From Candidatus Schneideria nysicola (GTDB lineage: Bacteria > Pseudomonadota > Gammaproteobacteria > Enterobacterales > Enterobacteriaceae): a stretch of DNA of 64,000 bases. This document shows, piece after piece, positions 27,724 to 39,876 of the stretch (position 1 is its first letter; the number at the start of each line of letters is the position of its first letter). The stretch spans positions 33,089-97,088 of the forward strand of contig NZ_CP074435.1 in the NCBI RefSeq assembly GCF_019923565.1. Direction: 5' to 3'. The notes under the pieces are model-generated. The model did not search any database and was not told the origin of the DNA. It saw only the letters and a list, made by a program, of their open reading frames with translations. The translations under genes and the position numbers were made by a program.

Positions 27724-29541
27724 TTATAAATCATCAATCCTCTTTTCATTTTTTTTACCCATATTTAAAATAGATAGAAAAGCTTCCCTTGGTAATCTAA
27801 TATTACCTAATTGTTTCAGACGTTTCTTTCCTTTTTTTTGTTTTTCTAATAATTTTTTTTTCCTACTTACATCTCCACCATAACATTTTTCTATAACATT
27901 TTTTCTAAATTGTTTAATAGTTGAACTAGCTATTATACGTTTACCAATAGCTGCTTGAATAGTAATATCAAATTGATGACGTGGTAATAAAGATTGAAGC
28001 ATTTTGACAAATTCCTTACCCCGATATGACACATATTCTTTATGTACAATACAAGATAATGCATCAACACGTTCTTTATTAATTAGAATATCCATACATA
28101 CTATATTCGACGCTTTAAAACATTTAAAACTATACTCCATAGATGCATATCCATGCGTTATTGATTTTAATCTATCAAAAAAATTTAGTATAATTTCTGA
28201 CATTGGAAGTTCATATCTTAATTCTATTTGGTTAGGATGAAATATCATACTAATTTGTATTCCACGTTTTTCAATACATAAAGCTATAACCATCCCAATA
28301 TATTTACGAGGAACAAGAATATTACAATCAGCAATGGGTTCTCGAAGTTCTTTAATATTTTGTGGAGGAGGAAGTTTAGAAGGATTCTCGACATATAAAA
28401 TAGTATTTTGAGTAGTTAATACTTCATAAATAACATTTGGAGCAGTAATAATAATATTAATATTATATTCACGTTCCAGTCTTTCCTGAATCACTTCCAT
28501 ATGTAATAATCCAAGAAAACCACATCTAAATCCAAATCCAAGTGATGTAGAACATTCTGGTTCATAGGATAATGATGCATCATTAAGACTAAGTTTAATT
28601 AAAGCATTACGAAACATTTCATATTCACTTGGATTAATTGGAAATAATCCCGCATACATTCTCGGTTTAATTTTTTTAAACCCTTTTAGTGGAACAATGG
28701 AAGAGTTATATTTTGTAGTAATAGTATCACCTACTGGTGCTCCAAGTAGGTCCTTAATTGAACAAACTAACCATCCTACTTCACCACAAAATAATGTATC
28801 TTTCTCTAAACGTTTTGGAGTAAAGATCCCAATCTTTTCTACACGATACGTTTTTTTAGTACTCATTATTTTTATTTCATCATTTTTCTTTAATATACCG
28901 TTCTTAATACGAATTAATGAAATTACACCAAGATAATTATCAAACCAAGAATCAATAATAAGTGCTTGTAAAGATGTATCAGGATCCCCTATTGGGGGAG
29001 GAATATTACGAACTACAGACTCTAATACATTTTTTATACCAAATCCTGTTTTAGCAGAACAACAAATTATATCAGTAGCATTAATTCCAATTATACTTTC
29101 TATTTCTTGAATAGAACGATTAACATCTGCTGTTAATAAGTCGACTTTATTTAAAATCGGTATAATTTTCAGATTCATTTCCATAGCAGTATAACAATTC
29201 GCTAAAGTTTGAGCTTCCACTCCTTGCGAAGCATCTATTACTAATAAAGCTCCTTCACAAGCCGCTAATGAACGAGATACCTCATATGAAAAATCTATAT
29301 GTCCAGGAGTATCTATAAAATTCAATTGATACAATTCTTTATCTAAAGATTTATAATAGAGAGTTACATTTTGTGCTTTTATTGTAATACCACGTTCACG
29401 TTCAATATCCATGGAATCTAGAATTTGTTCTGACATTTCTCTTGTATTGAAATTACCACAAAGTTCAATAAAACGATCAGAAATAGTTGATTTGCCATGA
29501 TCAATATGAGCAATAATAGAAAAATTACGTATTTTGTCCAC
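27724..29541 (-). CDS. lepA: Elongation factor 4 LepA
   Basis: Translational GTPase that acts on stalled or assembling ribosomes. G1 is AHIDHGKST near residue 12, then [18 protein letters not shown] and NKVDL. The LepA-specific C-terminal domain has [20 protein letters not shown] near residue 515 and [20 protein letters not shown] near residue 560. 605 aa versus 599. It heads the lepA-lepB-rnc-era-recO-pdxJ-acpS series. An inverted repeat at 29574-29603 separates it from the upstream tRNA gene. Confidence 0.97.
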   Translation of the reverse strand: MDKIRNFSIIAHIDHGKSTISDRFIELCGNFNTREMSEQILDSMDIERERGITIKAQNVTLYYKSLDKELYQLNFIDTPGHIDFSYEVSRSLAACEGALLVIDASQGVEAQTLANCYTAMEMNLKIIPILNKVDLLTADVNRSIQEIESIIGINATDIICCSAKTGFGIKNVLESVVRNIPPPIGDPDTSLQALIIDSWFDNYLGVISLIRIKNGILKKNDEIKIMSTKKTYRVEKIGIFTPKRLEKDTLFCGEVGWLVCSIKDLLGAPVGDTITTKYNSSIVPLKGFKKIKPRMYAGLFPINPSEYEMFRNALIKLSLNDASLSYEPECSTSLGFGFRCGFLGLLHMEVIQERLEREYNINIIITAPNVIYEVLTTQNTILYVENPSKLPPPQNIKELREPIADCNILVPRKYIGMVIALCIEKRGIQISMIFHPNQIELRYELPMSEIILNFFDRLKSITHGYASMEYSFKCFKASNIVCMDILINKERVDALSCIVHKEYVSYRGKEFVKMLQSLLPRHQFDITIQAAIGKRIIASSTIKQFRKNVIEKCYGGDVSRKKKLLEKQKKGKKRLKQLGNIRLPREAFLSILNMGKKNEKRIDDL

Positions 29542-29573
29542 TTTTATACTTTTATCATTTTTTATAAAAATAA

Positions 29574-29603
29574 AATTTTTCTGTAAAATATTACAGAAAA
29601 ATT
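29574..29603 (-). terminator. Hairpin between tRNA-Tyr and lepA
   Basis: A perfect 13-bp stem (29574-29586 with 29591-29603) with an AATA loop. On the minus strand it is followed by TTATTTTTAT. It probably ends the tRNA-Tyr transcript, although it could also act in the lepA leader. Confidence 0.6.
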
Positions 29604-29690
29604 CCTTAGATAAATTAAAAAAATTATAGATATGAAGAAAATGAATGTATGATAAATTTTAGAAAATAGGAAAGAAGAATATATAAAAAA

Positions 29691-29772
29691 TGGTGGGGGA
29701 AGGATTCGAACCTTCGAAGTCTATGACATCAGATTTACAGTCTGCTCCCTTTGGCCGCTCGGGAACCCCACC
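29691..29772 (-). tRNA. tyrT: tRNA-Tyr, anticodon GTA
   Basis: Acceptor GGTGGGG pairs with CCCCACC. The D arm starts TTCCCGAGCGG, the anticodon loop is CTGTAAA, the long class II variable arm is GTC-ATA-GAC, and the T arm is GGTTCGAATCC. It is close to E. coli tRNA-Tyr. Two differences: 3' CCA is not encoded (the discriminator A at 29691 is followed by six T), and the closing pair of the anticodon stem is G27 with A43 instead of G-C. The missing CCA means a nucleotidyltransferase must add it. Both ends are clear, so only these 82 nt are called. Confidence 0.95.
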
Positions 29773-29802
29773 TTTTCACATGAAAATAAAAAAATTATTT
29801 AA

Positions 29803-29831
29803 TATATATAGTATTCTTTATATTTTGTAAA
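29803..29831 (-). promoter_or_regulatory. Sigma-70 promoter of tRNA-Tyr
   Basis: On the minus strand TTTACA (29831-29826), a 17-nt spacer and TATATA (29808-29803) form a near-consensus promoter. The -10 lies 30 nt before the mature tRNA start. A short inverted repeat, TTTTCA/TGAAAA, lies between promoter and gene and would be in the 5' leader removed by RNase P. Confidence 0.6.
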
Positions 29832-29884
29832 GCAGGAATTTATTATTTATGATAATTTATTTTAAATATAGAATGAATTTTCAT

Positions 29885-31009
29885 TTAATGTGTTAAATCA
29901 TCAAAAAATTTCTTTACTCCATCAAAAAAAGTTTTGGATTTAGGACTATTGTTGGCACCACTTGGTCCATTAAAACTCTCTTCCAATTCATAAAAAATTT
30001 GTTTTTGTTTTTCACTTAATCTAACTGGAGTTTCGACTACTACTTTACAAAGAAGATCCCCCTGTCCACCTCGAATTGCTCTTACACCTTTTCCACGTAG
30101 CCGAAATAATCTACCTGTTTGTGTTTCTGCAGGTATTCTTAACTTTACACGACCATCAAGAGTAGGAACTTCTACTTCTCCACCAAGTGCAGCCATGGAA
30201 AAACTAATTGGAACTTCACAATATAAATTATTTCCATCTCTATCAAAAATAGGATGTTTATAAATTTTTATTTGTACATATAAATCACCATTAGCAGCTC
30301 CATCAAGTCCAGATTCTCCTTTTCCAGATAATCGAATTCTATCTCCATTATCAACTCCTGCTGGAATCTTAATAGCTAATGTTTTAAAAATTTCTTTTCT
30401 CCCTCGTCCTTGACAATATCTACAAATGCTTTTAATAATTTTACCTTGTCCTTGACAAGTAGGACAAGTTTGTTGTACCGCAAAGAAACCTTGACGCATT
30501 TGTATTTGACCTTGTCCACGACAAGTGGAACAATGAACAGGAGAAGTTCCTCTTTTTGCTCCACTACCATGACATATATCACAAATTTCAAGAACAGGAA
30601 TACGAATTTCTTTTGTTATACCTTTGACTGCTTCCTCTAAATTTAATTTGATTTCATAATGTAAATCAGATCCTCGATTGGAACGTTTTCTACGATCTCC
30701 TCCAAAAATATCTCCAAATACATCACCAAATATATCACCAAAATCTGTATTAGCATGAGAAGTCGTTCCACTATTACCTTGTTCAAAAGCGGCATGACCA
30801 TATTGATTATATGCTGAACGTTTTTCCGGATCGGATAAAATTTCATATGCTTCTTTAATTTCTTTAAATTTTTCCTCCGCATGAATATCTCCGGGATTCC
30901 GATCCGGATGAAATCTCACTGCTAAACGCTTATAAGCTCTCTTAAGTTCTCTTTCATCTGCATCTTTAGATACCCCTAAAATTTCATAGTAATCTAGTTT
31001 TTTTGCCAT
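29885..31009 (-). CDS. dnaJ: Chaperone DnaJ
   Basis: Hsp40 co-chaperone that delivers substrates to DnaK and stimulates its ATPase. The J domain has [20 protein letters not shown] and the HPD motif ([10 protein letters not shown], near residue 33). A Gly/Phe segment follows, with [15 protein letters not shown] near residue 85. Then come four CxxCxGxG zinc repeats between residues 140 and 200, two of them degenerate in the final Gly, and the C-terminal substrate domain. 374 aa (E. coli 376). It lies 93 nt downstream of dnaK with no promoter seen, so it is co-transcribed from the sigma-32 promoter. Confidence 0.98.
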   Translation of the reverse strand: MAKKLDYYEILGVSKDADERELKRAYKRLAVRFHPDRNPGDIHAEEKFKEIKEAYEILSDPEKRSAYNQYGHAAFEQGNSGTTSHANTDFGDIFGDVFGDIFGGDRRKRSNRGSDLHYEIKLNLEEAVKGITKEIRIPVLEICDICHGSGAKRGTSPVHCSTCRGQGQIQMRQGFFAVQQTCPTCQGQGKIIKSICRYCQGRGRKEIFKTLAIKIPAGVDNGDRIRLSGKGESGLDGAANGDLYVQIKIYKHPIFDRDGNNLYCEVPISFSMAALGGEVEVPTLDGRVKLRIPAETQTGRLFRLRGKGVRAIRGGQGDLLCKVVVETPVRLSEKQKQIFYELEESFNGPSGANNSPKSKTFFDGVKKFFDDLTH

Positions 31010-31102
31010 TTTTATCGCCTAACATGAACACGTTTAAACGGATATTATTCCGTATCAGCAGCGTAATGTAGCTATCACACCTCCTCGATAGATGTTGCTG
31101 CT

Positions 31103-33019
31103 CTATTTCTTATCTTTAACTTCCTCAAATTCTGCATCAACAACATTATCTTTATTAGTCTGTTTATCATCATCCTTTATGTTATCTTGAGAATCTTTTT
31201 TTTCTTGTTTTTTTACATCCTCTATTAATTGACTCGATATTTCTGCAAGTAAACGTATTTTATTTTCTATCTCCTCTTTATCTTCATTTTTCAATACATT
31301 ACTTAAATTCTTCATTGCTTCTTCAACTGCAGATTTTTTCTCTACAGCAATTTTATCCCCTATTTCTTCGATATGTTTACGAGTACTATGTAAAAGATGA
31401 TCCGCCTGATTTTTTACTCTTATCAATTCTTCAAATTTACGATCCGATTCCGCATTCATTTCTGCTTCTTGGACCATTTTACGAATTTCTTCTTCTTTTA
31501 AACCAGAAGAAGCTTTAATAGTAATTTTTTGTTCACGTCCACTTTCTTTATCTTTTGCAGATACATGTAAAATACCATCAGCATCAATATCAAAAGTTAC
31601 TTCAATTTGAGGAATCCCACGCATTGCAGGAGCAATACCATCAAGATTAAATTGACCAAGAGATTTATTATCACTTGCTCTTTTACGTTCTCCTTGTAAG
31701 ACATGAATAGTCACCGCTGATTGATTATCTTCGGCAGTAGAAAAAACCTGACTATGTTTAGTAGGAATAGTCGTATTTTTTGTTATTAATGGGGTCATTA
31801 CACCACCCATTGTCTCTATCCCTAATGAAAGAGGAGTAACATCTAATAATAATACATCTTTTACATCACCAGCAAGTACCCCACCTTGAACCGCGGCTCC
31901 AATAGCAACAGCTTCATCTGGATTGACATCTTTACGCGGTTCCTTTCCAAAGAAAGAGGTGACTTTTCTTTGTACTAAAGGCATACGTGTTTGACCTCCA
32001 ACTAATATTACATCTTTAATATCAGAGACGGATAAACCAGCATCTTTTATTGCTACTGTTACTGGATCTATAGTACGATCTATTAAGTCTTCTACTAAAG
32101 ATTCTAATTTAGCACGTGTTACTCTTAAATTCATATGTTTGGGTCCAACAGAATCAGCTGTAATATATGGTAAGTTTACATCAGTTTGTTGAGAAGAAGA
32201 TAATTCTATTTTTGCTTTTTCTGCTGCTTCTTTTAATCGTTGCATTGCTAATGGATCATTTCTAAGATCAATTCCTTGTTCTTTTTTAAATTCATCTACT
32301 AAATAATTTATAAGTCTACTATCCAGATCTTCGCCTCCAAGATGTGTATCTCCATTAGTAGCTAATACCTCAAAGGTTTTTTCTCCATCAACTTCATCAA
32401 TTTCAATAATTGAAATATCAAATGTACCTCCTCCAAGATCATATACAGCAATAACTCTATTCCCAGCTCCTTTATCTAATCCATAAGCTAATGCTGCTGC
32501 GGTTGGTTCATTAATAATACGTTTCACCTCTAATCCAGCAATTCGACCAGCATCTTTAGTAGCTTGTCTTTGCGTATCATTAAAATAAGCAGGAACGGTA
32601 ATTACTGCTTCTGTTACCGATTCTCCTAAATAATCTTCTGCCGTTTTTTTCATTTTTTTTAAAATTTCAGCCGATACTTGAGGAGGTGCTATTTTTTGTC
32701 CTTTGATATCTAACCAAGCATCACCATTTTCTGCTGGAATAATTTTATAAGGCATAATACTTACATCACGTTGAACTTCTTTGTCTTTAAATCGACGTCC
32801 AATCAAACGTTTAATAGCAAAGAGAGTATTTTTTGGATTAGTAACAGACTGACGCTTAGCTGGTTGACCAACCAATATTTCATTATCTTGTGTATATGCT
32901 ATAATAGAAGGAGTTGTACGATCCCCTTCACTGTTTTCCAACACGCGAGGGTTTCCTCCTTCAATAAGGGCAACACATGAATTTGTTGTTCCTAAGTCAA
33001 TACCAATAATTTTTCCCAT
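31103..33019 (-). CDS. dnaK: Molecular chaperone DnaK (Hsp70)
   Basis: ATP-dependent folding chaperone. The N-terminal ATPase has [12 protein letters not shown] (residues 5-16), [17 protein letters not shown] near residue 145, [12 protein letters not shown] near residue 192 and VGGQTRMP near residue 342. The substrate-binding domain and lid run to a charged tail ending EFEEVKDKK, as in E. coli. 638 aa in both. A good AGGAGG lies before the ATG. A sigma-32 promoter at 33082-33111 drives dnaK-dnaJ. Confidence 0.99.
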   Translation of the reverse strand: MGKIIGIDLGTTNSCVALIEGGNPRVLENSEGDRTTPSIIAYTQDNEILVGQPAKRQSVTNPKNTLFAIKRLIGRRFKDKEVQRDVSIMPYKIIPAENGDAWLDIKGQKIAPPQVSAEILKKMKKTAEDYLGESVTEAVITVPAYFNDTQRQATKDAGRIAGLEVKRIINEPTAAALAYGLDKGAGNRVIAVYDLGGGTFDISIIEIDEVDGEKTFEVLATNGDTHLGGEDLDSRLINYLVDEFKKEQGIDLRNDPLAMQRLKEAAEKAKIELSSSQQTDVNLPYITADSVGPKHMNLRVTRAKLESLVEDLIDRTIDPVTVAIKDAGLSVSDIKDVILVGGQTRMPLVQRKVTSFFGKEPRKDVNPDEAVAIGAAVQGGVLAGDVKDVLLLDVTPLSLGIETMGGVMTPLITKNTTIPTKHSQVFSTAEDNQSAVTIHVLQGERKRASDNKSLGQFNLDGIAPAMRGIPQIEVTFDIDADGILHVSAKDKESGREQKITIKASSGLKEEEIRKMVQEAEMNAESDRKFEELIRVKNQADHLLHSTRKHIEEIGDKIAVEKKSAVEEAMKNLSNVLKNEDKEEIENKIRLLAEISSQLIEDVKKQEKKDSQDNIKDDDKQTNKDNVVDAEFEEVKDKK

Positions 33020-33081
33020 TTAAATACCTCCTCTGCTAAATAGTTTGGCAAAGCTTTATAATGTAAAACTGTTTTTAAATA

Positions 33082-33111
33082 AAATGGGGATGACCCCGCT
33101 TGCATCAAGGG
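33082..33111 (-). promoter_or_regulatory. Sigma-32 heat-shock promoter of dnaK-dnaJ
   Basis: On the minus strand CCCTTGAT (33111-33104), a 14-nt spacer and CCCCATTT (33089-33082) match the E. coli dnaK P1 promoter, including the same T at the end of the -35. The dnaK ATG is 62 nt downstream. Confidence 0.85.
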
Positions 33112-33141
33112 TAAATAAAAAAATAAAAAATGATAAAAAAT

Positions 33142-34437
33142 TTAATTTTTATTTAACATTTCTTTTTCATATATCTGGCCTTGATCACTATTATATTGAT
33201 TCTCCCACTTTGCAATTACTAAAACAGCTAGAGCATTTCCTATAACATTTAGTGCAGTTCTTGCCATATCTAAGATACGATCAACACCTGCGATAAAAGC
33301 TAAACCTTCTAATGGAATACCTACACTACCTAATGTTGCTAACAAGACTACAAAAGAAACACCAGGAACTCCTGCAATACCTTTTGATGTAATCATAAGA
33401 GTTAAAACAAGAATAATTTGTTGACTCATAGTCAGCTCTATACTATAGAGTTGAGCAATAAAAATTGCAGCTATACTTTGATATAGAGTAGATCCATCTA
33501 GATTAAATGAATAACCAGTTGGAATAACAAATCCTGTAATAGTAGATGGAGCTCCATAAGATTCCATTTTTTGAATAATACGAGGTAATACACTTTCGGA
33601 GCTAGCTGTAGAATAAGCTAAAATTAATTCTTCTTTAAGAATACGAATTAAATTTAAAATTTTAAATTGAAATAATCTTGCTACTGTACCTAATACTATT
33701 AATGCAAAAAAAATAATAGCACTATATACCAATAAAACCAGTTTAGCTAAGGGAAATAATGACATAAAGCCAAAAGTAGCAACAGTTACTGAAATAAGTG
33801 CAAAAACACCAATAGGTGCATATCGCATTACAATATGTGTAACTCGAAACATTGTTTCAGCAATAGAATTAAATATTTCTAATAATGGCTTTTTATTTTT
33901 TTCTGGTAATGATGCTAAACCTAATCCAAATAAAATAGAAAAGAATATAATTGGTAACATATCACCTTTTGCCATAGAATTAATAATATTAGATGGAATA
34001 AGGGATAATATTGTAGTAACAATACTATGATTAGTAGATTGTATATCAGAAGTAACTTCTCGATATTTTGAAATATCAACAACTGTTAAAGCTGACATAT
34101 CAATTCCCTTTCCTGGATGAAATACATTCGCTAATGTTACACCTAGTATAATAGCTAATGTTGTCACAATTTCAAAATATAAAATAGTTTTAAATCCTAT
34201 ACTACCAAGCTTTTTCGCATCACCAAGACTAGCTATACCAACTATAAGAGTAGCCATAACAATGGGAACAACGATCATTTTGATCATATGACTAAATATA
34301 TCTCCCGCTGGAGAAAGAATACTGTCAATGATCCAATCACGTAGTATATCTTGATTATGTAATGCTGCTCCAAAAGTTATTCCTAGTATTAATGCAAATA
34401 AAATTTGCCAAACAAGAGTAAATTTAAAATTCTTCAT
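33142..34437 (-). CDS. gltP: Proton-glutamate/aspartate symporter GltP
   Basis: Inner-membrane dicarboxylate/amino-acid:cation symporter. KMIVVPIVMATLIVG near residue 52, AYSTASSESVLPRI (the serine-rich hairpin, near 272), PTGYSFNLDGSTLYQS near residue 301 and GVPGVSFVVLLATLGSVGIP near residue 355 match E. coli GltP over the full length. I chose the ATG at 34437, which aligns with E. coli and has GGAAAG upstream; an ATG six codons earlier has no ribosome-binding site. E. coli has gltP near acs with nrf genes between them. Here the nrf genes are gone and the two are divergent. It may supply glutamate that enters the TCA branch as 2-oxoglutarate. Confidence 0.94.
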   Translation of the reverse strand: MKNFKFTLVWQILFALILGITFGAALHNQDILRDWIIDSILSPAGDIFSHMIKMIVVPIVMATLIVGIASLGDAKKLGSIGFKTILYFEIVTTLAIILGVTLANVFHPGKGIDMSALTVVDISKYREVTSDIQSTNHSIVTTILSLIPSNIINSMAKGDMLPIIFFSILFGLGLASLPEKNKKPLLEIFNSIAETMFRVTHIVMRYAPIGVFALISVTVATFGFMSLFPLAKLVLLVYSAIIFFALIVLGTVARLFQFKILNLIRILKEELILAYSTASSESVLPRIIQKMESYGAPSTITGFVIPTGYSFNLDGSTLYQSIAAIFIAQLYSIELTMSQQIILVLTLMITSKGIAGVPGVSFVVLLATLGSVGIPLEGLAFIAGVDRILDMARTALNVIGNALAVLVIAKWENQYNSDQGQIYEKEMLNKN

Positions 34438-34761
34438 AGTGATAACACTTTCCATAAATTAGATATTTATTATGAATAAACGCTATTCATTTCCTCTCAA
34501 AATAATTCGTTATTTTATTACTATAAAAATGCAAATTATGAGGTAATGTAAGCTCATGTAAATCGAAAGAAAACTGTAATGCTACAGTTTGTTACGGATT
34601 TGATTTGATTTAAATTAAAGAAGATTTAATTCGTTTTTATTATTAAAGCAATTTAATTTTCAATTATCTGATTAATAGTTAATCTAGCTAATATAAAGTT
34701 AATAATAACAATTAAACTATGTAATTTTATACTTTTTTTTATAAAAAGAAAATAAGTAAAG

Positions 34762-34790
34762 TTGACTAATTTGAAACAATTTATTTTACT
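34762..34790 (+). promoter_or_regulatory. Putative sigma-70 promoter of acs
   Basis: TTGACT (34762-34767), a 17-nt spacer and TTTACT (34785-34790). The -35 has five of six consensus bases and the -10 four of six. The acs ATG is 61 nt downstream, leaving room for the leader hairpin at 34799-34830. Confidence 0.45.
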
Positions 34791-34798
34791 TTCATAAA

Positions 34799-34830
34799 TC
34801 TAAGATAGAGAAGGAAAATTTTATCTTAGA
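34799..34830 (+). promoter_or_regulatory. Hairpin in the acs 5' leader
   Basis: TCTAAGATA (34799-34807) pairs perfectly with TATCTTAGA (34822-34830). The 14-nt loop is purine-rich (GAGAAGGAAAATTT) and includes an AAGGA that resembles a ribosome-binding site. The acs Shine-Dalgarno CGGAG lies 11 nt after the stem. It may be a stability or translation-control element; no known riboswitch was recognised. Confidence 0.4.
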
Positions 34831-34851
34831 AAAATTAGAACGGAGAAAATA

Positions 34852-36834
34852 ATGAGACAATTACATAATAATTTTTATCCCATTCCTGAAATTTTTGCAA
34901 AAAATAGTTTGATTTCTGCAAAACAATATCAAAAATTATATAAACAATCTATTAAAGATCCAAACTCTTTTTGGAAAAAATTTGGAAAAATAGTTGAATG
35001 GATTAAACCATTTAAAATAGTAAAAAATAGTAATTTTTCCCCTGGTCATGTTAATATTCGTTGGTTTGAAGATGGGACATTAAATGCATCTGGTAATTGT
35101 CTAGATAGACATTTATTATCACAAGGGGATCGTACAGCAATTATTTGGGAAAGTGATGATGCAGCAGAAAGTAAAAACGTGTCTTATTATGAATTACATC
35201 AGGGAGTTTGTCGTTTTGCAAATGTATTAAAATCCGAAGGAATTAGTAAAGGAGATGTAGTAATTCTATATATGCCTATGGTTCCTGAGGCAATTGTAGC
35301 TATGTTAGCATGTGCACGTATAGGAGCGGTTCATTCTGTAATATTTTCTGGTTTTTCTTCTGAAGCTATTGCTAGAAGAATTATTAACTCTAATGCAAAA
35401 TTAATCGTTACTGCAGATGAGGGATTACGAGCCGGTAGAAAAATTCCTTTAAAAAAAAACATCGATGAAGCATTAAAAAATCCTAATGTAAGTAATAACA
35501 TTAATCGAGTTATTGTCTTTCGTCGAACTGGAGATAATAATATAGATTGGTATAATTCAAGAGATTTATGGTGGCACGAAATTATCGATAGTGTTAGTAC
35601 TCAATGTCCTATGGAAGAAATGGGTGCTGAAGATCCTCTCTTTATACTCTATACATCTGGTTCCTCTGGAACTCCTAAAGGAGTATTACACACCACTGGG
35701 GGATATTTAGTATATGCAGCTACTACTTTTAAATATGTCTTTGATTATCATCCAGGTGATATTTATTGGTGTACAGCTGATTTGGGTTGGGTTACAGGTC
35801 ATAGTTATCTATTATATGGTCCTTTAACATGTGGTGCCATCACTTTAATGTTTGAAGGTGTACCAAATTGGCCTGATGCTCGTCGTATGGCTCAAGTCGT
35901 GGATAAACATCAAGTTAATATTTTATATACATCTCCAACGGCTATTCGTGCATTAATGGCAGCAGGTGAAGATAAAGCTATAAAGGGAACCAGTCGTAGA
36001 TCTTTACGTATTATGGGATCAGTAGGAGAACCTATTAATCCAGAAGCATGGGAATGGTATTATCATAAAATTGGTAATGGAAAATGTCCAATTATGGATA
36101 CTTGGTGGCAAACTGAAACTGGTGGCTTTATGATTACCCCTTTACCAGGAGCTACTCCATTAAAACCAGGTTCAGCAGCTTTACCATTTTTTGGTGTACA
36201 ACCAGCTTTAGTGGATAGTGAAGGAAAATCAATTAAAGGAGCTGGAGAAGGAAATTTAGTTATTATAGATACTTGGCCTGGACAAGCTCGTACAATTTTC
36301 GGTGATCATATACGATTTGAAAAAACTTATTTTTCTACTTTTAAAGGTATGTATTTTAGTGGTGATGGTGCTAAACGTGATGAAGATGGATATTATTGGA
36401 TTACGGGTAGAGTAGATGATATTCTGAATGTTTCTGGGCATCGTCTAGGTACGGCAGAAATTGAATCAGCATTAATTATGCATCCTAAAATTGCTGAATC
36501 AGCTGTCGTAGGGATTCCACATCATATAAAAGGTCAAGCAGTTTATGCTTATATTACCTTAAATGAAGGAGAAAATCCGACACTAGCTTTATATAAAGAA
36601 GCACAAATTTGTGTACGTAAAGCTATTGGCGCAATAGCAGTCCCCGATATATTACATTGTACCAATGCATTACCCAAAACTAATTCTGGAAAAATTATGC
36701 GTCGTATATTACGTAAAATAGCTATAGGTGATATTTTAAATTTAGGAGATTTATCCACTTTAACTGATCCTAGTATCATTGATAAATTAATTGAAGAAAA
36801 AGAAGAGTCATCATTAATATATGGTAATTTATAA
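34852..36834 (+). CDS. acs: Acetyl-CoA synthetase Acs
   Basis: AMP-forming activation of acetate to acetyl-CoA. The ATP-binding loop [18 protein letters not shown] is near residue 263, [18 protein letters not shown] near residue 306, and the WWQTETGG motif near residue 416. The regulatory and catalytic Lys is in TNSGKIMRR near residue 615. 660 aa versus 652. CGGAG precedes the ATG. No actP or yjcH follows; groES is next, so acs stands alone. It gives a route from acetate to acetyl-CoA for fatty-acid synthesis, which fits acpS and accD. Confidence 0.97.
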   Translation: MRQLHNNFYPIPEIFAKNSLISAKQYQKLYKQSIKDPNSFWKKFGKIVEWIKPFKIVKNSNFSPGHVNIRWFEDGTLNASGNCLDRHLLSQGDRTAIIWESDDAAESKNVSYYELHQGVCRFANVLKSEGISKGDVVILYMPMVPEAIVAMLACARIGAVHSVIFSGFSSEAIARRIINSNAKLIVTADEGLRAGRKIPLKKNIDEALKNPNVSNNINRVIVFRRTGDNNIDWYNSRDLWWHEIIDSVSTQCPMEEMGAEDPLFILYTSGSSGTPKGVLHTTGGYLVYAATTFKYVFDYHPGDIYWCTADLGWVTGHSYLLYGPLTCGAITLMFEGVPNWPDARRMAQVVDKHQVNILYTSPTAIRALMAAGEDKAIKGTSRRSLRIMGSVGEPINPEAWEWYYHKIGNGKCPIMDTWWQTETGGFMITPLPGATPLKPGSAALPFFGVQPALVDSEGKSIKGAGEGNLVIIDTWPGQARTIFGDHIRFEKTYFSTFKGMYFSGDGAKRDEDGYYWITGRVDDILNVSGHRLGTAEIESALIMHPKIAESAVVGIPHHIKGQAVYAYITLNEGENPTLALYKEAQICVRKAIGAIAVPDILHCTNALPKTNSGKIMRRILRKIAIGDILNLGDLSTLTDPSIIDKLIEEKEESSLIYGNL

Positions 36835-36926
36835 TATAATATTCTAAATTAAATCAATATAATAACTATAAAAAATAAAAAATTCGAGTATATTTATTTC
36901 TAATGAGTAAATTTATTTTTAATTTA

Positions 36927-36956
36927 CCCTTGAAGCATTGATGAATGTCCCCATCT
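36927..36956 (+). promoter_or_regulatory. Sigma-32 heat-shock promoter of groES-groEL
   Basis: CCCTTGAA (36927-36934), a 14-nt spacer and CCCCATCT (36949-36956). Both boxes match the sigma-32 consensus and the E. coli groE promoter almost perfectly. The groES ATG lies 106 nt downstream. This G+C-rich patch stands out from the A+T-rich spacer, implying strong selection. Confidence 0.9.
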
Positions 36957-37019
36957 TTGGCGTTATGGAATCTCACATGATACTGTTTGATACTGTTTTG
37001 GAAATAGTATTTGTGGTAA

Positions 37020-37355
<336 letters not shown>

Positions 37356-37408
37356 TTTGTAAATAAATATATAAATTCACTTGATTATTTCTCTCAATTC
37401 GAAACTGA

Positions 37409-39073
<1,665 letters not shown>

Positions 39074-39120
39074 TATTTATATCATCAATACTAGAATACT
39101 TGTATTTAAATTTTTTAAAT

Positions 39121-39149
39121 AGAAAGAACCCTTTAAGGGGGTTCTTTCT
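39121..39149. terminator. Terminator of groES-groEL
   Basis: AGAAAGAACCC (39121-39131) pairs perfectly with GGGTTCTTTCT (39139-39149) around a 7-nt loop; TTCTATT follows. It also suits the convergent ribE gene, which ends 14 nt further on. Confidence 0.75.
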
Positions 39150-39162
39150 TTCTATTAGAATT

Positions 39163-39771
39163 TTAATTTTTCTTTATAAAACGTTCGATAGAATCAACTA
39201 TTGTACGAGATTGTTGATCAATTTCAATATTAACAATCTCGCCTATTTTTCTTTTACTTAAATTAGTGCGACGTATAGTCTCTGGAATTAAATCCACACA
39301 AAATTTACTATCTTTGATATCATTTATTGTTAAACTAATCCCATCAATACCTATATAACCTTTATAAAAAATATATTTGATTATATCACTATTTTGTAAA
39401 TTAAACCAGATACGTCTACTATGCTTGGAGTAAGAAATATCTATTAAATTTGCAGTACAAATAATATGACCCGACATTACATGTCCCCCAATTTCTTTAT
39501 TAAGACTTGCAGCTCGCTCTATATTAACCGTATCATTAATTTTTATAAGACCTAGATTAGTTAATTTGAGTGTTTCTTTTATTATATTAAACTCTACATA
39601 ATGATCTATAATATTAGAAACAGTTAAGCAACATCCATTATGTGCAACAGAATCACCTAATGATAAATTGGATAATAAATTATTAGTAAATTTCAGAATA
39701 TGTGTTCGATAATCTATTTCATTTTTTATATCAATAACAGGTAAAGTATCTTGAACAATTCCGGTAAACAT
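39163..39771 (-). CDS. ribE: Riboflavin synthase alpha subunit
   Basis: Dismutates two 6,7-dimethyl-8-ribityllumazine molecules to riboflavin. Both internally repeated lumazine-binding domains are present: MFTGIVQDTLPV with NGCCLTVSNI near residue 45, then GGHVMSGHI near residue 92 and GIDGISLTIND near residue 141. 202 aa versus 213 in E. coli, where the gene is also called ribC. It is convergent with groEL and shares its terminator. It supports vitamin B2 synthesis; ribA, ribB, ribD and ribH would lie elsewhere. Confidence 0.95.
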   Translation of the reverse strand: MFTGIVQDTLPVIDIKNEIDYRTHILKFTNNLLSNLSLGDSVAHNGCCLTVSNIIDHYVEFNIIKETLKLTNLGLIKINDTVNIERAASLNKEIGGHVMSGHIICTANLIDISYSKHSRRIWFNLQNSDIIKYIFYKGYIGIDGISLTINDIKDSKFCVDLIPETIRRTNLSKRKIGEIVNIEIDQQSRTIVDSIERFIKKN

Positions 39772-39876
39772 TGATCTTCCTTTTTTTTTAATTTTATTAT
39801 AAAAATATTCTAACTACTTTTATAAAAAAGTAAAATTAGGATAATAATTCCTTTTAACAAATATGGCATTAACATA

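Larger units (their letters stand above)
34438..34851. other. Long divergent spacer between gltP and acs
   Basis: About 400 nt without a supportable gene. Contents seen: an 8-bp hairpin with ATGC loop (34571-34590), three tandem GATTT units (34597-34611), a likely acs promoter (34762-34790) and a 9-bp hairpin in the acs leader (34799-34830). In E. coli the nrf operon occupies this interval; I recognised no nrf remnant. The rest is low-complexity A+T sequence. Confidence 0.6.

Noticed and set aside
30376..30882. Several open frames overlapping dnaJ on both strands
   Set aside because: They are shadows of the dnaJ zinc-repeat and J-domain codons; dnaJ itself is complete and conserved.
34438..34851. 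Possible nrf gene remnants between gltP and acs
   Set aside because: No translated segment in any frame resembled NrfA-G; only promoter-like and hairpin sequences were found.
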